Both the position numbers and the translations under genes were made by a program. A stretch of DNA of 64,000 nt from assembly GCF_040115645.1 (NCBI RefSeq), contig NC_089543.1, positions 1,798,001-1,862,000 of the forward strand, given 5' to 3'. The stretch is from Euwallacea fornicatus. Lineage: Eukaryota > Arthropoda > Insecta > Coleoptera > Curculionidae. The notes beneath the pieces were generated by a model. It did not search any database. It worked only from the letters and a program-made list of their open reading frames with translations, and was not told the origin of the DNA. Positions 13,501-28,500 of this stretch are shown in pieces. Position 1 is the first letter of the stretch; every line of letters starts with the position of its first letter.

Positions 13501-16500
13501 CAAGTATTTACCAACCTTTTCGCCTGCTTCTGCTGGCAAATAGAAAACTAGAACGCACAGAAACGAAATGAGAACCGTGGGAAGAATTAAATTCACTGTG
13601 TAAAACAAAGTCTTTCTTCGGATGATTATATAGAAGGTGATATCAGTTTCAGTGGGCTGGTCTCCTTCGTAAATGTTGAGGTAGGCGGGTACTTCGATAA
13701 TGTCCCAGGTACCCGATTTCCAATAATCGGATAAGTCTACGAATTCTTTATTGTTATATAACGCTAAAGACACTTGGTCACCGTTGAATGTCCAGGAACC
13801 GAATTTCATTATACACTTTTGCTGGTCGAATGGAAAATATGTTACATCTATGGTACATGAACTCTGAAATAAATGCATGTATTTAATGAACAATAGATTT
13901 ATCATCTTAGGGGGTAGAGAAGGAACCAAAGACCATTATTCTTTATTTCAATGGCTCCCTCGTTTCTACGTTTCCGAAACAAGTACGTATACGATCGTAT
14001 TTCTTTTAATAAAGCTTTTGGCACCCCCATATATAAAGACATTATTTTTCATTCCTCTTGAGTAGTAGATCAGAGACGTTTTATATATTACGAGCGCTTA
14101 ATAAAAGCAATAAAGTTTACTGGACTTACCTGGTAAATCGCAGGTGGTACCCATAATACTTCCCCGTTGGGATATATAAGTACGTTTGATTTATATCTGA
14201 CTTCGTAATTGCCATCAGCACTGAAATAAACATTAATTAAAGTTGTTACTAATTCTTTTGTAAATATGCCAATTTAAGTTAACTTAAATCAGTTCTCATT
14301 TGAAAGGAAGCGAAAAGAAAAAAGGGAATACTCTACCTCGTCTAATATTAAAATGCGTATCATATTTCAAGATGTTGAGATGAAACAAAAATATTTTCAA
14401 CGAGGAAGGAGCTTCTGTTTTCATTTATATGGAATAATCCTTAGTATTATGGTCAACTTTCGAACAATGGATTTTTATAACACGACGAAAGTCCGTGGAA
14501 GACAATGAGTTTACAACGAAGGTAAAGTTGATCATCCTCTAAATGGTGAGATTAAATCAACAAGTAAATTTGAAAAGTGATTTCGTATTAACCTCCTGCA
14601 ATGAGGTCCCTAAAATCAAATTCAAAATAAACCCGAACCATTTGAATAACAAGTACCCATATTATCCCATCGATAATTAAGTATGATGGGTCAGAGATGA
14701 CACATGAACCGATGTAATTTTTTTAACGACAGTCAGGATATTGTACTATTACTAGTTCAAGAAACATATCCAAAAGCACTTCCATTCTTTCATTTCCCAC
14801 GGGTTGCGCGCGCAGCGGTAAGGAAATGATCTTATTCCACACGGTTTTGTACGAGTGTCTGTAGCGACGAGGCAAAACACACATATATTAAAAATATCAC
14901 GACCATTTTGGTGACAGCTCTATTGAATTTTGAAGCGTTAAGGCCTTTTGTTTTTCACAAATTGCTGTCACAAACTGGCACAAAATGACAATGGATTCAT
15001 AGGAATAAGTAGATTTTCATGCAAGTATAATGTGCTATTACATGTTTCTGCCATTGTGTTAGAGGTAGTACAATTCTTTCAGAGTTTTAAAAAATATATT
15101 ACATTTTGCATAAAAATTTATATGAGAAGGCAGGGCGTTATTGAAGCATGAATCTTCACCGTCTTGCCTTCGGCTACATTCCTTTATTATGAACTTCCCT
15201 TTTTATAAAAATCACATCGTATCAGTTCTACGTGAGAAAAATACAACTGGAACCATTTTTAATAAATACGTTTAACATCCCGAGGGAAGATTGCCGTAAA
15301 AAATCCCAAATCACAGTTTTTTCTCGAAATATCAGGATGCTGTTTAGGAATTTAAAGAATCTTTGGGGTAGATTTTTTGCTAAGGGGTGGCAAGTTCTCA
15401 GTCACTGTTCAAAGGTTTTTTTGCGTCAAAATTCTGTCCAATACAATAACAAATCCCAAAACGAGATAAGCAATAAAAATGTAAAGCACTAAACATTTAA
15501 ATTCAGGGTAACCTTCCCGAGTGATGTCAAAATATTAACATTTTAAATGTCTGCATTAATAATTTAACAGCTCGAAAGACATTTTTAGCTTCAATAGGGG
15601 AAAATTGCCAAATAAAGTGAGAGCTTTTTGTCGTATATATTTACATATACAGGGATATCATTTCAAGTCACTCACCTGATTTAGAATTTTTGCTAGTAGT
15701 AAAATAGCTGGGAGTTCAAATCAGCCATTAGATTCAATAATCTAAAGAATCTAAAATTTCAGATTCGATAGCTATGATACAATTTTTCTCCTATTGGATT
15801 TAGTTTCCTTTTTAGAATTCGCCCTCCCGATCTGATAGAATTTTATAGCATCTACTAGTCACAAGAGATATATATATGTACATATATATGGTTTTCCAAC
15901 TTATTCAAAAAATCTGGTCCTGTTTTTTCTGTATAAATAATTGATAACAGAATTTCTTGATTGGCGAAAACTTATCAAGAAGTTCTAGTTACTTTATCTC
16001 TCAAATTTTCCAATATTTTATATTTTCTGTTTAACTGAGTTTAAAGCAGAAATCACCACTCGAAAGTCATCTCTGGTAAACTACTCTTTATGGTTTTATA
16101 CTTAAATACCTATTTGAGAAATTATTGGGAAGACATAATACAGCACAAATTTACATAACTTCATCAAAGAAATTCTAGTAATATTTAATATAAATCTTTT
16201 TAAAATTTTGATTTTCGATTTAGCTCAAGCAGATTAAAATTGAAACAACAATTTGAGCAATTATTCAGAATATATTAGACCTTAAATGAGTCAAAATCCG
16301 TTAAGAAACTTTTATTTTTTCGACCTTATTGCTCTTGACTTTTGTCTATTCTGTCATTTAATTTTTGAAGACCAAATTATTAATTAACACTGAGGTAATA
16401 CAAATAAAACATTTTCAGTCTCACCAATGGTGCACGTACTGTGTAAATATATTTCAAAAAATGTACGTCTCAATAGGGGTATAATATGGTGAATGTTATA

Positions 16501-19500
16501 AGTAATCGATTATTTTTGATATCAAGTTTTTCCCTTTGAAGTTCTCCCGAAAAGAATATAACTCTCCTTTTGATTGTAGTGAGAATTTGTGTATTTCAAG
16601 AGGTGCTTTTAAGACGTATGCTGAACAAAATTATCTCGATAAACTAATTTCTACATTGATTAACTGCTGGTTTTTTAAATCGAGTTTCTATTTCGAAAGC
16701 GCACATCAGAAAGAACTATCCAGTTGATTAAAGTAAGAAATTTTACATTCCTTGAGGACATTTTGAGATATAGATCCGTGCAAAAATGTGTGGATAAATG
16801 CATTTCTGCACTGAGCTACTGTGTTTTACATTTATCAATTCAAGTGTCGAAAAATTTTTGAGGAATAAAGTCACTGTGTTTCCTCAAACTTTGGAAGAGA
16901 AGTTAAATAATTTAAAATTTGTACTGCTCCACTTTATGTCAATATTATTTTATAAAACTGTAATTTGAACAAGAACCTCTTTTACGTATTTAGTGTTGAA
17001 ATGAAAACGAATTATTTAAAATTTTAATCAGTAACATGCAAAAGTGAACAGCGCTTTAAGCATTGCATGCGTTGGGATGAAAGCAAAAATTCACATAAAG
17101 AATCCTTTGCTTGTATCGAGAGCTAAAATTTGTATAAATATAAAAAGCCTTAATAGCCAGTAGTGATTCAAGGGAATACTTTGAAAACGGCAATTTGGCG
17201 AATTGGACTATTTTTCTAACATAAAATATTCACGTATATAAAATCCGAAAAAGTATTTTTCAGTAGAGCGAATTTGCCAAACAGATATTTCATTTAAAAA
17301 AATTATATAAAACAAAACAAAGTTGATCTTAAATTAGTTGAAATAAAAGTAAGTTTCTTACAAATTTGTGGAACAAGGGAGCTTAATGATCCTCTTCGGC
17401 TTCATAAAATAAATCACTATTACCGGAAAATATTCCTTTTTTTTAAATGTTTTTACACCCAACGTAGGGCAATAAATAAATAAGAAGGTCAAGCCAACGA
17501 TGCAAATTGCCTGAGTTTGAAACTGGAGTAACAAAAAGAACATTGAATATTTAATCAATCACTACTTGGCAGTATTTTAGCTCGATATACTTACTTATTA
17601 AATAAAACTATATCAGGTTTCCACACTTTGTCTGGAGGTAACCTGAGGACAGCAATTCCACCATAGTCAGCTTCATCCCATTGTAACTGATAATCGTTCC
17701 ATACCTGGAAATATCAAAATCTTGAGGTTTGTGTCTAAAGACATTAATTTATCGAACTTACCAGCCTAAGCCAGACGTTTGATTTTAAAATTTGATTTTT
17801 CTCGTTCTGAAACCCAAGAAAACTTTGTATGTAACATCGGTTAGATTCATCTTCTAGAGTACCAAAAACAAAGTTTTTGCAAAGATTTAATGCGCAGTTA
17901 TTACAGATTTTAGCGCATTCTACGCTCAAACGTGTCAATCAATTAAGATTCAAGAACCCTCTTATTTGCTTCAGGTATGAATAATATTAGGGAAGTCACG
18001 GAAAATGATTAAGTTTGTCTTATCTTAAGGCAATGCAAATGAATGATTAACAATGGGTTTGCTAATTTTGGGAAATAAGTAAATTCAAATTATAGCAGAC
18101 CTAATAGAAACTGTGTATGTATAAAAGACGGCGAGTGTTGATTTTGTTATTAAAGACGAAAGGTAAATAATTTTGTTTCAGTTCTGTTTACTAATATTTG
18201 TTAGTTACACCTCAAAAGAGTAGGATCGTTTATTACATTAGTTAATGACTATGACCGACGCCATATTAAATTGCCCAGATGAAGAGCTGAACGGTTTCTC
18301 TTGTCCGATTGGTGGCGATACTGTTTAGTCTTCCATCTCACCCAGTAAGAAATCAAAGTATGGGTCTTATAAAAAATGCATAGTCGTCTACGTCATTTAG
18401 AGTGAGACTGCAGGGGCATTGAACGGTTCCTCTTGCCTGATTGGCAGTCAAACCATTCAGTTCTCCGTCCGACCCAAGTACATGCCCTAGATAAGGAATT
18501 AGAGCATACGCCACTATTTCGAAGTGTTGGTTATGATTCATGAGATTTGGAGAGGTTTAACTGTTACTATTTACAGAGATTTTCTGTTTTTTTTTTAAAC
18601 TAAACCTGTCTTGTACAAAAGTTGATGGTTTACGATATACAGGTTGTCAGAGTTATTTTTTGTTGTATTTTTTGCGAATCATATTTTAAACCAGGTATAA
18701 CGGTTACGGAGTAGAGACAATCGAATTATCCGATAATTCTAAACATATTATCAATTTTCTGTTACTAAACAAATAATTAAAATATATTAATATGCATAGA
18801 TCCAGAAATGTTCCACCAATTCTATCATGAACGGCATTATGTATGGAACCAACAGAGGACTGAACGGTTTCTCTGCGCTGATTGGTTGTATATGGAACAG
18901 GTATAGCACTGAACGGTATCATAGTCAATAGAAAGAAGTCACCGTTTAGTCCTCTGACGGTCCTATTCAAAATGGCGTCTACAATAGACCTACAAAAGTA
19001 AATCTTTGGAAATTGTTATCTAAATTAATTTTCAGCAATTCGAAGGAAAATTTACTTTTTCCACCTGATGTTCCGATGAATTCTTCTAATATAAATTATT
19101 TCAAAATAAATCGATTTTCCGTGTTTAATTAAAGAAGCCTCGTTCGAAGAAATCACTTAATTTTCCCGAAACAATAGCAGCGATCTATTTTGCATGTATC
19201 CGGTTACTGAAATTTGCTGTTTTGGTTATTTGAGGTGTATAAATGAGGCAGCCAGAATTAATTGTTGTCTCTCTCGACATGGTTCACCTTAAAATCTATC
19301 ATATTTCACGGACGTATTACTCTGAAGTTCGGGTCGAATTGATTCAATGCTTACAGCAGCATGAAATGCCTGACTGGAGATTGTGCAACCCCTTGCTAAT
19401 TACTAACTAATAATCAATCTAATAATAACTCGGAAACTGTAATAATTAAGAGGCAAATTAAAATTCTTTGGAAGTTTTTCAGATAACTCTCCTAGCATGT

Positions 19501-22500
19501 TGAAACTATGCAGGACAAATATTTTGGACGCATCTGCCTAAAGGGCTTAAAGCATTCTAAAGGCTCTTTGGAAAATTAACGTGAAGTTTGTAAGATGCTT
19601 TAAGTGCTTCCAATCCAAATAATGGCCGGTAACTAGTGTAGATTTAGAGTAACTTTAAGTGGGCCTAATTTCCTACTTAAACGACCTCGAGCGGAATAAT
19701 TGCTACTTTTAATCCTTTTTCTACTCATAAGAAACCAAATCCTGATTTTGCGGATAATAAGGTAATGGAGGAATATTGAATTAAACAGTGATTAATTGAA
19801 GATTAATTAGAGCCAAACGAGTACGAGTTCCTAATGTGGATATTAAAATTCATCTCAGACAAGTTTTGATGTTGAGGTCCATAAATTAAAGGATGAAGCG
19901 GTCATTTTATAAAGTTCCGTGAAACTAGGACAACAAAGATATATTTTTCCTGTTTTCGTTTGGTTGAATAGCATGCTCTCATGAAATAAAGCAGTAAAGT
20001 AAAAATTAGCACACTGACCCAGTTTCGAAATTTCGCCAGATAATAGGTTTATCAGTGAACTTCAGGGAATAACTCGCCACACAAATAAAACTGGCGGGGA
20101 GGGGGGGGAGTTGGACTCATTGTCAAACCTTTTCAGTTTAGAGGAGGGGATTGATTCCTCAGCGTTGAGGAACTTAAGATTGAAATTTAAATATTTTATT
20201 AACGGTCCTTGTTCCCAAGGAGGGAACTAGTTTACCTGGGGAATGCCCTTCACCCTTCACATTTCAAACTAATTTATGAGATTTAGCAACAGCAGGTGTT
20301 CCTACTTTTTACTGACTAACAAACAAGCTGTTCTAGAAGGCAAATTCACCGTATTTGGGCAATTACCACAGAGTATGGGCAAGAGAAACTCATCTAATTA
20401 AAATATCATATGAGTTAATTTATGTCACTTTTGAAGGCAAAGGTTAAGGTCTAATATAATTTTCGGTAGATTAGGCAAGAGACGAGAATTTACATATAAA
20501 TTGCTGTTCATAATTTAACTTTGTGTTACTCAATTTTTGTTCACTCCGAATATTACCCTAGCTTCTGAGGAGCTTGAGCAAGGATTTACATACAAGATAA
20601 TGATTCCCCTATGGCAATCATCAGTTTTGACAAGTTTGAAGACGCAATAAATTACATCAAAACTTACTCTAAAATATATGTGACCGGGTTTCAAAGCACT
20701 GAAACTGGATAATACTTATCTCCAACTTAAACGTCATTAGCAGCAGATTGCTTTGTTTCAAATTTGAGCACAATTCAGCTAAATCCTATATATTTCGCAA
20801 GGCGAAACAAAACCTAAGCTTAATAGTAATGTTCGCAAATAGGTTCCAAGAGCAATTATCTTTGTTTAATCTTTAGAACGGCTCTGGTTACCTAAATAGG
20901 ACCAAGTTTATGACTATACAGTCTTAGATTGCTTCATTAATTTGAACCAAATTCTTCTGAAAAATCTAGTAGAACAATCCAAAGTGTTAACAAAAGTCCA
21001 TAAATTTGATACCGAGTGTTTACACCAGAAATAAAGTATTTATGCCGTCATTTGGTTCTTTGGACCTATTATAACTTTTGATCAAAGAAATTTTTAATTC
21101 TATGGGCATGGCAAACAGATTTCCTTTTCTAAAGCTAGAACAGATTTGCCGGGAAATTGGGTAATGCTTTACTTTTGGCATGCCATATATGGAGGGATTG
21201 TCAAAAATCGGTAAAACATATTCCTCTTTTCCTAAAATTATTTGGACGCTCCAATGCCCACTTTCTACGCAGCTAATACAGCCCTTGGCCCGGGTGTTTC
21301 ATTTCAATATTTAGTAAATTAAAAAAATCGTAGACTTAGAATACAAATGTATAATGTTATTTATTTCCTACTTACATGGCATCATTTTTGAAGATGTCCA
21401 AGTAGGCATCCATGTGGTACCCAGTTAGAAATAATAACCAGGCTTAAATAACCATCAAATGCAGAAAACTCTGAATTTAAATGACAATAACAGACGTTTC
21501 AAAACTAGTAGATTGAGATGAGAATATATGTTATTCAGCTTTAAAATCTCGGAGAATATTGGAACAATTGGTGGAACATCTTTTCGATATGCCAAATAAC
21601 AATCCTGGCGAAACGGAATTCTAATGTCACTTTTAGTTTTGGAGACGGAGTGGGAGGGAAAATCGAAACTCATTTTCGCAATTTTGAAAAGTGCTCTAAA
21701 ATAAAAGTGCCTAAAAGTCATTTCAAAGACTACATGGCATTTTCTGGCAATTGGATTTTTGCTATAAGGCAAATGCACTTTCCAAAATCAACATTTGATC
21801 CAAATCATTCCGTATATGTGGAAAAATCTGACAATTGCTGAAAATTTTCTAAGTTAATGAGTACTACAGAGTGGTATGTTTATGTTGCATATACCCTTAC
21901 CCCAGAAACTCTAAGGAATATTTAAAATTAAAATTATTAATTTTTTAAACAAATAATCTGAGTGCACCCCTGGATCTAAAATCACACGTACCAAATTTCA
22001 TTAAAAAAATTACATTGTAATAATTCTGTAGCAGAAATAAAAATCACATTTTGGGCATGAATTTATTTCGTCTGATGAAGCAAGCTATGGAATAAAACGT
22101 CAATAATTAAATTTTATTTGTAACAATATTCGATAAAATTATTATTGGAATTAAAGAAGAGAAAAGTTAATAAAATTTTTGTTGCTTCCACCATTTCGCG
22201 TTTTATTTCAAAGTACTTATCACATTTTTTTAATTTAATTTTATTATATATATTTTTTGCAAATGCTTTAGTATTTTAGGACGTAATTCTTTTCTGATTG
22301 TGGCTTTGACTTTTTTGTTCAAAGATGCCTCGAAACGAAATCGAGAAGCATCAAATCCCGTCAAAAAAGTTCCAATCTGATAGCAATCAAAATTTATGCA
22401 GACCCTGAGCTATCAGAAAAACTAGAATTCTGGAAAATTCGTTTTATTCGCCTCAATACTTGGTTATACAGAAATTTCTGAAATAGTGGAATTTTTTATG

Positions 22501-25500
22501 TATAATACATCTTTCCTTGAAAGGTTCGAATAACGCCATAAGAAATATTTTCGAAAATTAGAAATAAACAATATTGGAACATGTAAAATAAATGAATTTC
22601 TATCAAACCTCCTTACCGAATACGAATAAAGTTATAGTACAGAAATTCTGAAAAATGATTCTTTCTTCATATTTGTATTGGACTCTTTTGATGTACTTGT
22701 AAAAAAATTAAAGTTGCTTTTGCAATAAAAAACTAACATAACAACAATAAAATAGCATACTTTGAATATATTTTTAAGACGTTTTTAATCACTTTACATG
22801 GGATTTGTTTCTTTAAATGAGAAAACATGAGATTCAGTAGTATCGTCAAAATTTTTCGGTCAAGAACTCAACAAACCGAATTTCAATACGTCTCTGTTTT
22901 TAAATTATGCATAATTAAAATTGGAATAAAAATAATTACTTTACTGTAGAATTTTGCAAGCAGTGTATACTCAATTATGTTAAAAGTCTATAGCTTAGTC
23001 TCAATGCAAGTAATTCTCAAATGACATTGGTAACGTGCAATTAGGTAATCTAAAATCATAGACTGCAATACAAATCATGACTTGCTCGTTTCTTTTATCT
23101 TAAGAGTTTAAGCAAAATACACAGTGTCAGTTAATTTGATCGATAAATTTGCTGAAAAATATGGACACTTAAGAGACAAAAAATTTTGTTTAGTGGTTGG
23201 TACCGTCTGCGTCTTCCATGTTAACGAGTTGTTAGCGGCAAGAATGAATTTAAATTAGTTTTATCTGTTTCGATCATCCCGTTACTGGGATGTTATAAAT
23301 TACTTTAGACATTGGATTTTAGGAGCGAATTAATGTAGTGCCTTCTCCAATGAAGTTTCCATTCGAAACTGGCTCATACGAAGATTGAAATTCGAACTGA
23401 TGGTTAGCAGGAGATACAATTAAAATTTGTATTTTTGATTCGGCCTTTAAAAGCTCTTTCGCAAAGGGCAAATTGAAGTAAATTATTGGGATCAAAAGGA
23501 AGTACTGGGTTTCTTGCCACGTCTTTGTTGAAGTTATATTACGGGTTTAATGAAACAACCCTTTGAATTGAAGTAAATTTTGCGACAGTTCGAGAAGGGA
23601 AATTCATTTATTATTAACCCTGTTATCTCAAGGGCACATATCCTTCATTTAATTTTAAACCAGGATCTTCTTTAAGCCACTAGGAAGTAAGACTCGGGAA
23701 TGAGGTATGGTGAATTTTAAAAGCCTCTTTAATATCATACGATGCTTTAAATTAAGATAATGTTCAAAAACAGTCAGATACCTTTCCAATAACACTCATT
23801 GCCCGAGGCGAGATTTTAAATACATTTTTCGATAGGGAGGGTGTTTTTTTTTACGAAATTCATGAACACAAAGACTCCTTGTATTAACAAAATTAGAGGG
23901 AGGGTGTGAAATGAGCTTTAGGCTATCATTTCGTAAAACCCATTTATTTCCCAGTAACACGATGAATTGTGTCTTTTTCAGCACCTAACACAATTTTCTA
24001 ACGTTTGCGACCTATGGTTTTTGCTGGACAAAAAATCGAATGTATGAGAGAACGTGAATTTAATAATGAAAACACCACTCTCAGCCCGAATGCGGAGCAG
24101 GAAATTGTACTTAGAGACTGTGAAGTGACCGAAATAGCAAACCCTTTATATAGAGGACAGGCAACTTATTTATCGGAGAGTTAGAGTTGTTTGCGATGAT
24201 ATTTTGCCCCCTGAATTCGATTTATTCAATCAGAGGACTGTTTTCTTCGAACAAAGGAATATCTGATTTGCATGCACGTGCTTGAATTATGGTGATTAAT
24301 GAACACAGATAAGAAAAATAGATTCCATTGCTCTGTGAGTTTAGTGGCAACAGGGAATGAACACCTAATGCAAGCGATTAAATTCAAGGCTTGGATAATA
24401 TTATTCTAGAACAATATTTAGTTCGGAAGTAATTTTATTTCGTTAAATTTATATTACACTTAATGAGCGCCGAAATGCAGTTTCATGCTTTAATCGAAAA
24501 ACTATCTTCATGGTAGCGGCACATTTGTACGTCCTCAAAATCGTTATAGTTAATTAAAGGGCCAAACAGAACTAATTAATATGGATTTAAAAACTATAAA
24601 GCTCATTGACTTCCACATTGGGGCAAAAACCTTTATTTGAATTCAAATTTAGGCGATCTAACTCAAAGAAAATTTAATTAAAACTTGTCTACATTATTAA
24701 GACCATTAGCATACAAAAGCTCAAAATAAGAGCCGAAAAAGTGAGTTATGGTCCGACGAGTTTCAAACTACAACGCATGTAACTAAGAAAAATGAACTTT
24801 CCCTCGCAACTTAATGTCTTGATGACTTAGTAGCGCTAACCTACCCTAAAATGCATTTTTAAAACAAAAATGGTGCAAGGTAATGTTTATTGTGGGTCGA
24901 GATAGAAGAAGCGGAGATGATTGATGATTTTATCCTATACAGCGAGAAAGCCTGAACATGGTCTATAGATGAACATTTTAACTTATACCGATTTAAACTG
25001 AAATATCAGTTAGGTTTGCTGTGTAGAATATTGAGTAAAATTAGATTCGATTTACCTTTAGATGAACTTTTTTTCGCTCAAATGTTTCTCCGAATTATTA
25101 CAAAAACCACTGTCCTTCAAAAATATTTTATTTTATTTATCAACCCATAACGTTCACACAAATATTTAATTATTTCTTTATAAATCGTACTTTTGGTAGT
25201 TCGGAACTGAACATATTTGATCAGTAAAGTTTAATTCATGCCAATGGTGCTCGATTTATTGACACATGCCTTTTACGGTAAAATCGTACGTTACGTTGTT
25301 TATTAACACACAGTAGCTCTGGGTTTAATGCAGCATTCGACAAGCACGTCATGGAGGAATTGACGAACAGACACTGGGGATAACTAGAAAATAGCTAGAT
25401 CTTGATTTTTTTTTTATCGCAAAATAGGCAAAGTGTGGGATTATGTAACTACTTCGTAGAATTTTCCCGAATTCGTGTTCTTGCAGTGAGAGAGCTTTTT

Positions 25501-28500
25501 TGTGTCAGAAAATAGAGTCCTGCTAAGTTATTACTCTCTGGTCTACATAAGTTCCCAGTTTGCTTTTAATAATTAACGTTATGTGATAATTATGTATACC
25601 GAAATTCATTAACGTAGAACCATTTTAGCTACTAGGAACTCCATGATTCGTCTTTGTTGCAGCATCTATCAAATGGCCATTCTCAGGTCTAGGAATAGAA
25701 CTCCTCCACTAGAGTGTTTTATAACCAATCAACTCAAACATCATTAGCACTATTATTTGCATTAGAGTAGGTTCATTTTGGTAACAAGATTTTTTTATAG
25801 TACCTATCAAAATTTTAGATATCTTACATTGCTCATGTTAGAATATTGAGTCCTCTTGGTCTAACGTCACACAACCAACTTCCCAATTTTCAGACCTGAT
25901 CACAAATATTAATGGATTATCTATCTTCAATTTTGGATATTTTTCGTGATACTCTCCTTATGCACACGAATTTCGATAATGATTCCAAAACGTATTATAT
26001 TGAAAGCATACTCGTTCACCTGCCTTTAACATGAATATGCAGCTTTTCCATTTTTGCCCAATATTGTCTGGTGTAAATTAAAGTATTACCAGATAGAATT
26101 ATTCTCGAAAAAAAATAGAATAAGGCATGTGCTATTGGGCATCTTCCAACTCAACTTTCTTAAAGGTGCGCTTAAAAATCTTTCACTTTTTGCAATAGTA
26201 CCTCGTTTCCCAGTTATTTCTAATATTGAGTGTTATACATCACATTGCTCTCTTGCAAAAGCATTCAGACCATTTTCCAAAGCACATTCAACCCAGCCCA
26301 TGACAATAGAACTTATTTGAAGAGAGGTATTAAATTTTTTCACTTCTGCCGTTATTAACTGGTTTGAATGGCCAGTTTTACACTATTGTAAAACATATTC
26401 AATAGTAATGCTACTGTAAATATTCCATATTGGAGAAGGGAAGGATTAATTTTACTAATTAAAAAGTTAAAACTCTTTAAACCGGAAATACAATATAGAG
26501 GAAATCTTATATTTAAAACAATAAGGAAATTTCCCAAGGATATGTATTCACATAATTAGTAAAAGTAGTTTAAAAAAAATAAAGTAAAAAAAAAAAATTC
26601 GTAAATAAAATTAACTTGATTTTATCCGAATTTGAGATTACACTAACATGAATAATGTAAAAGCATTTAAGGATGCCTTTGGAATGTACCAATTAAAACT
26701 AATAAAAGATGTCATTTATTAACAGACTGATACCTACTAACTTGAGTCAAGTGATAATGATTTTGGCTAGGATAAAAAATCATAAAAATGCTTATCTAAT
26801 TCTAATATCTAATTTGCCTAATAGGAAGTTTTTTCTAACCAAGATTGCTTTACGAGAATTTACTATAAAACAAAAAAAGTTTTTAGCCCTAAAAATACCC
26901 CAAAGTTGCATGTGCCTCTCCAATTTTACCATATTCCTATATTATTCGTTATCTTTTCGATAAATAATTGTTAGTTTAACTTTTTAATTTCGTTCTTTAA
27001 ATACATATTAACGGCTTTCGATCTCAGATTTATATATGTTTTTAGTTATTTTAATTAGATTATTCATGAATTTGATACACTTCATCTCAGGTTTTAATAA
27101 GTCTAAAAGTGATTTGAAGATTTGCTTTTTGCGTGTTAAGTGTTTGCTTGATTTAATTTTACCAACTGCCCTCTTTTACCCTGCTTTTAACTAAACATTT
27201 CTTCTAACGATTTAAAAAATCCTTGATATAGGGGCTGCTGATGTGAATTCAAGTAAATTCTATTTTATGATCATAAGAAAACTCGTTTGGTATTTTCTGT
27301 TGTCTGACAAATAATACAGATATTTGAGACTTTTCGGAACTGCAAATTCCCAGAAGACAGTTGAGAATTTCGGAATTGCAAATTTTAATCCACTCACTAT
27401 TCAGTTCTCATCACAGTCGTGGATTGGGTTTAAAGTAGCTGCCCAACTCAATGAAAGCAGTTTTTTCCAGAAAGCAGTCTTAAGTGCTTTTATAGGAATG
27501 CTGTCTATATAAAAGTTGGTTCTAGGTTTTAAAAACGCACCTATTTGACGCGATAAAATGGGATTGTTGATAAAAATCTGAATCAGGTCAATAAAGGTTG
27601 TGGAAAATACACCATCGTTGAAATACTTTAAAACCGCGACTTTTTAATTGTGAGGTAAAGTTGTTGTATCTAGGAGAAACTCTCGTTATGGGCTAATCTA
27701 TCAAAAATATGATGTCTTCAAGACATGCAAAAATCCGATAGGGAGGATAAAACTAATGTTAAAAATAGGTAGAGGGATCCCATAAACCATCTCTGACAAA
27801 ATGTACATATATAGTTACAGGCAAATTTAACGTAAAAGAATTTCTATATTTGCTTGAAATAAATCAATCAAAATGCGATTTAAAAAAGGTCCTTGCTACT
27901 GGCCTACTAACAGCCACTGAAACCACTCAATTATGTTTTTGATTAGAAAAGCTGTTGCGTATCGGAAAATCGATTTGGATAACTCATCACCAAAGGTACA
28001 TTAATCTCGTTTCGAAAACGCAATCTGTTAAAACAATTATTCTAAACATTGCTTCCATTCGACTAATCTAACAGAACCTAAAACAAACCATAACTTAAAC
28101 CTCATGGTTCAATATTAAAAAATCTAAAAGCTTTCAACTGATCATAAATAATGTCTCTCCCTATTTGGCTTTACATAAAGCAGGAAAGCCGTTAAGTTAG
28201 CACAACTACCAGAATATCAATTTGGGGTGACACAAACACACCCTTTTTGGTTTATAGGTTAACTCTGGCTGTGCCTTATTGCCTTCTAGACGCAATGCAT
28301 TTACATATTCTAAATTCTAGAGAATCCATCTAAAGTTTATGTGTTTTATTTATTTAATAGTTTAGGAAATGTCTAATGAATCGATGCTGGGACTTGTACA
28401 TATCGAATAAAAAAAGGGTACTCACAACATTGATGAGTTGAACGAAAGCCAAACCAAATCTAACGTCCAACTTTTCAGTCATATTCTGAACGGGGCGTAT

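Larger units (their letters stand above)
17807..28425 (-). other. beta1 intron 2 (10.6 kb)
   Basis: Largest intron of the beta1 gene, between the mature N-terminus exon and the loop D micro-exon. It holds the foldback cluster at about 18250-18975 and the left copy of a diverged direct repeat (about 26960-27520). The rest is AT-rich with no recognisable gene. Frames of up to 107 codons on both strands look like chance. Confidence 0.65.

Noticed and set aside
13864..13929. Longer start of the beta1 exon 6 frame (MVPSLPPK...)
   Set aside because: This is intron read through. A TTTCAG acceptor at 13864-13865 and the family sequence place the exon start at 13863.
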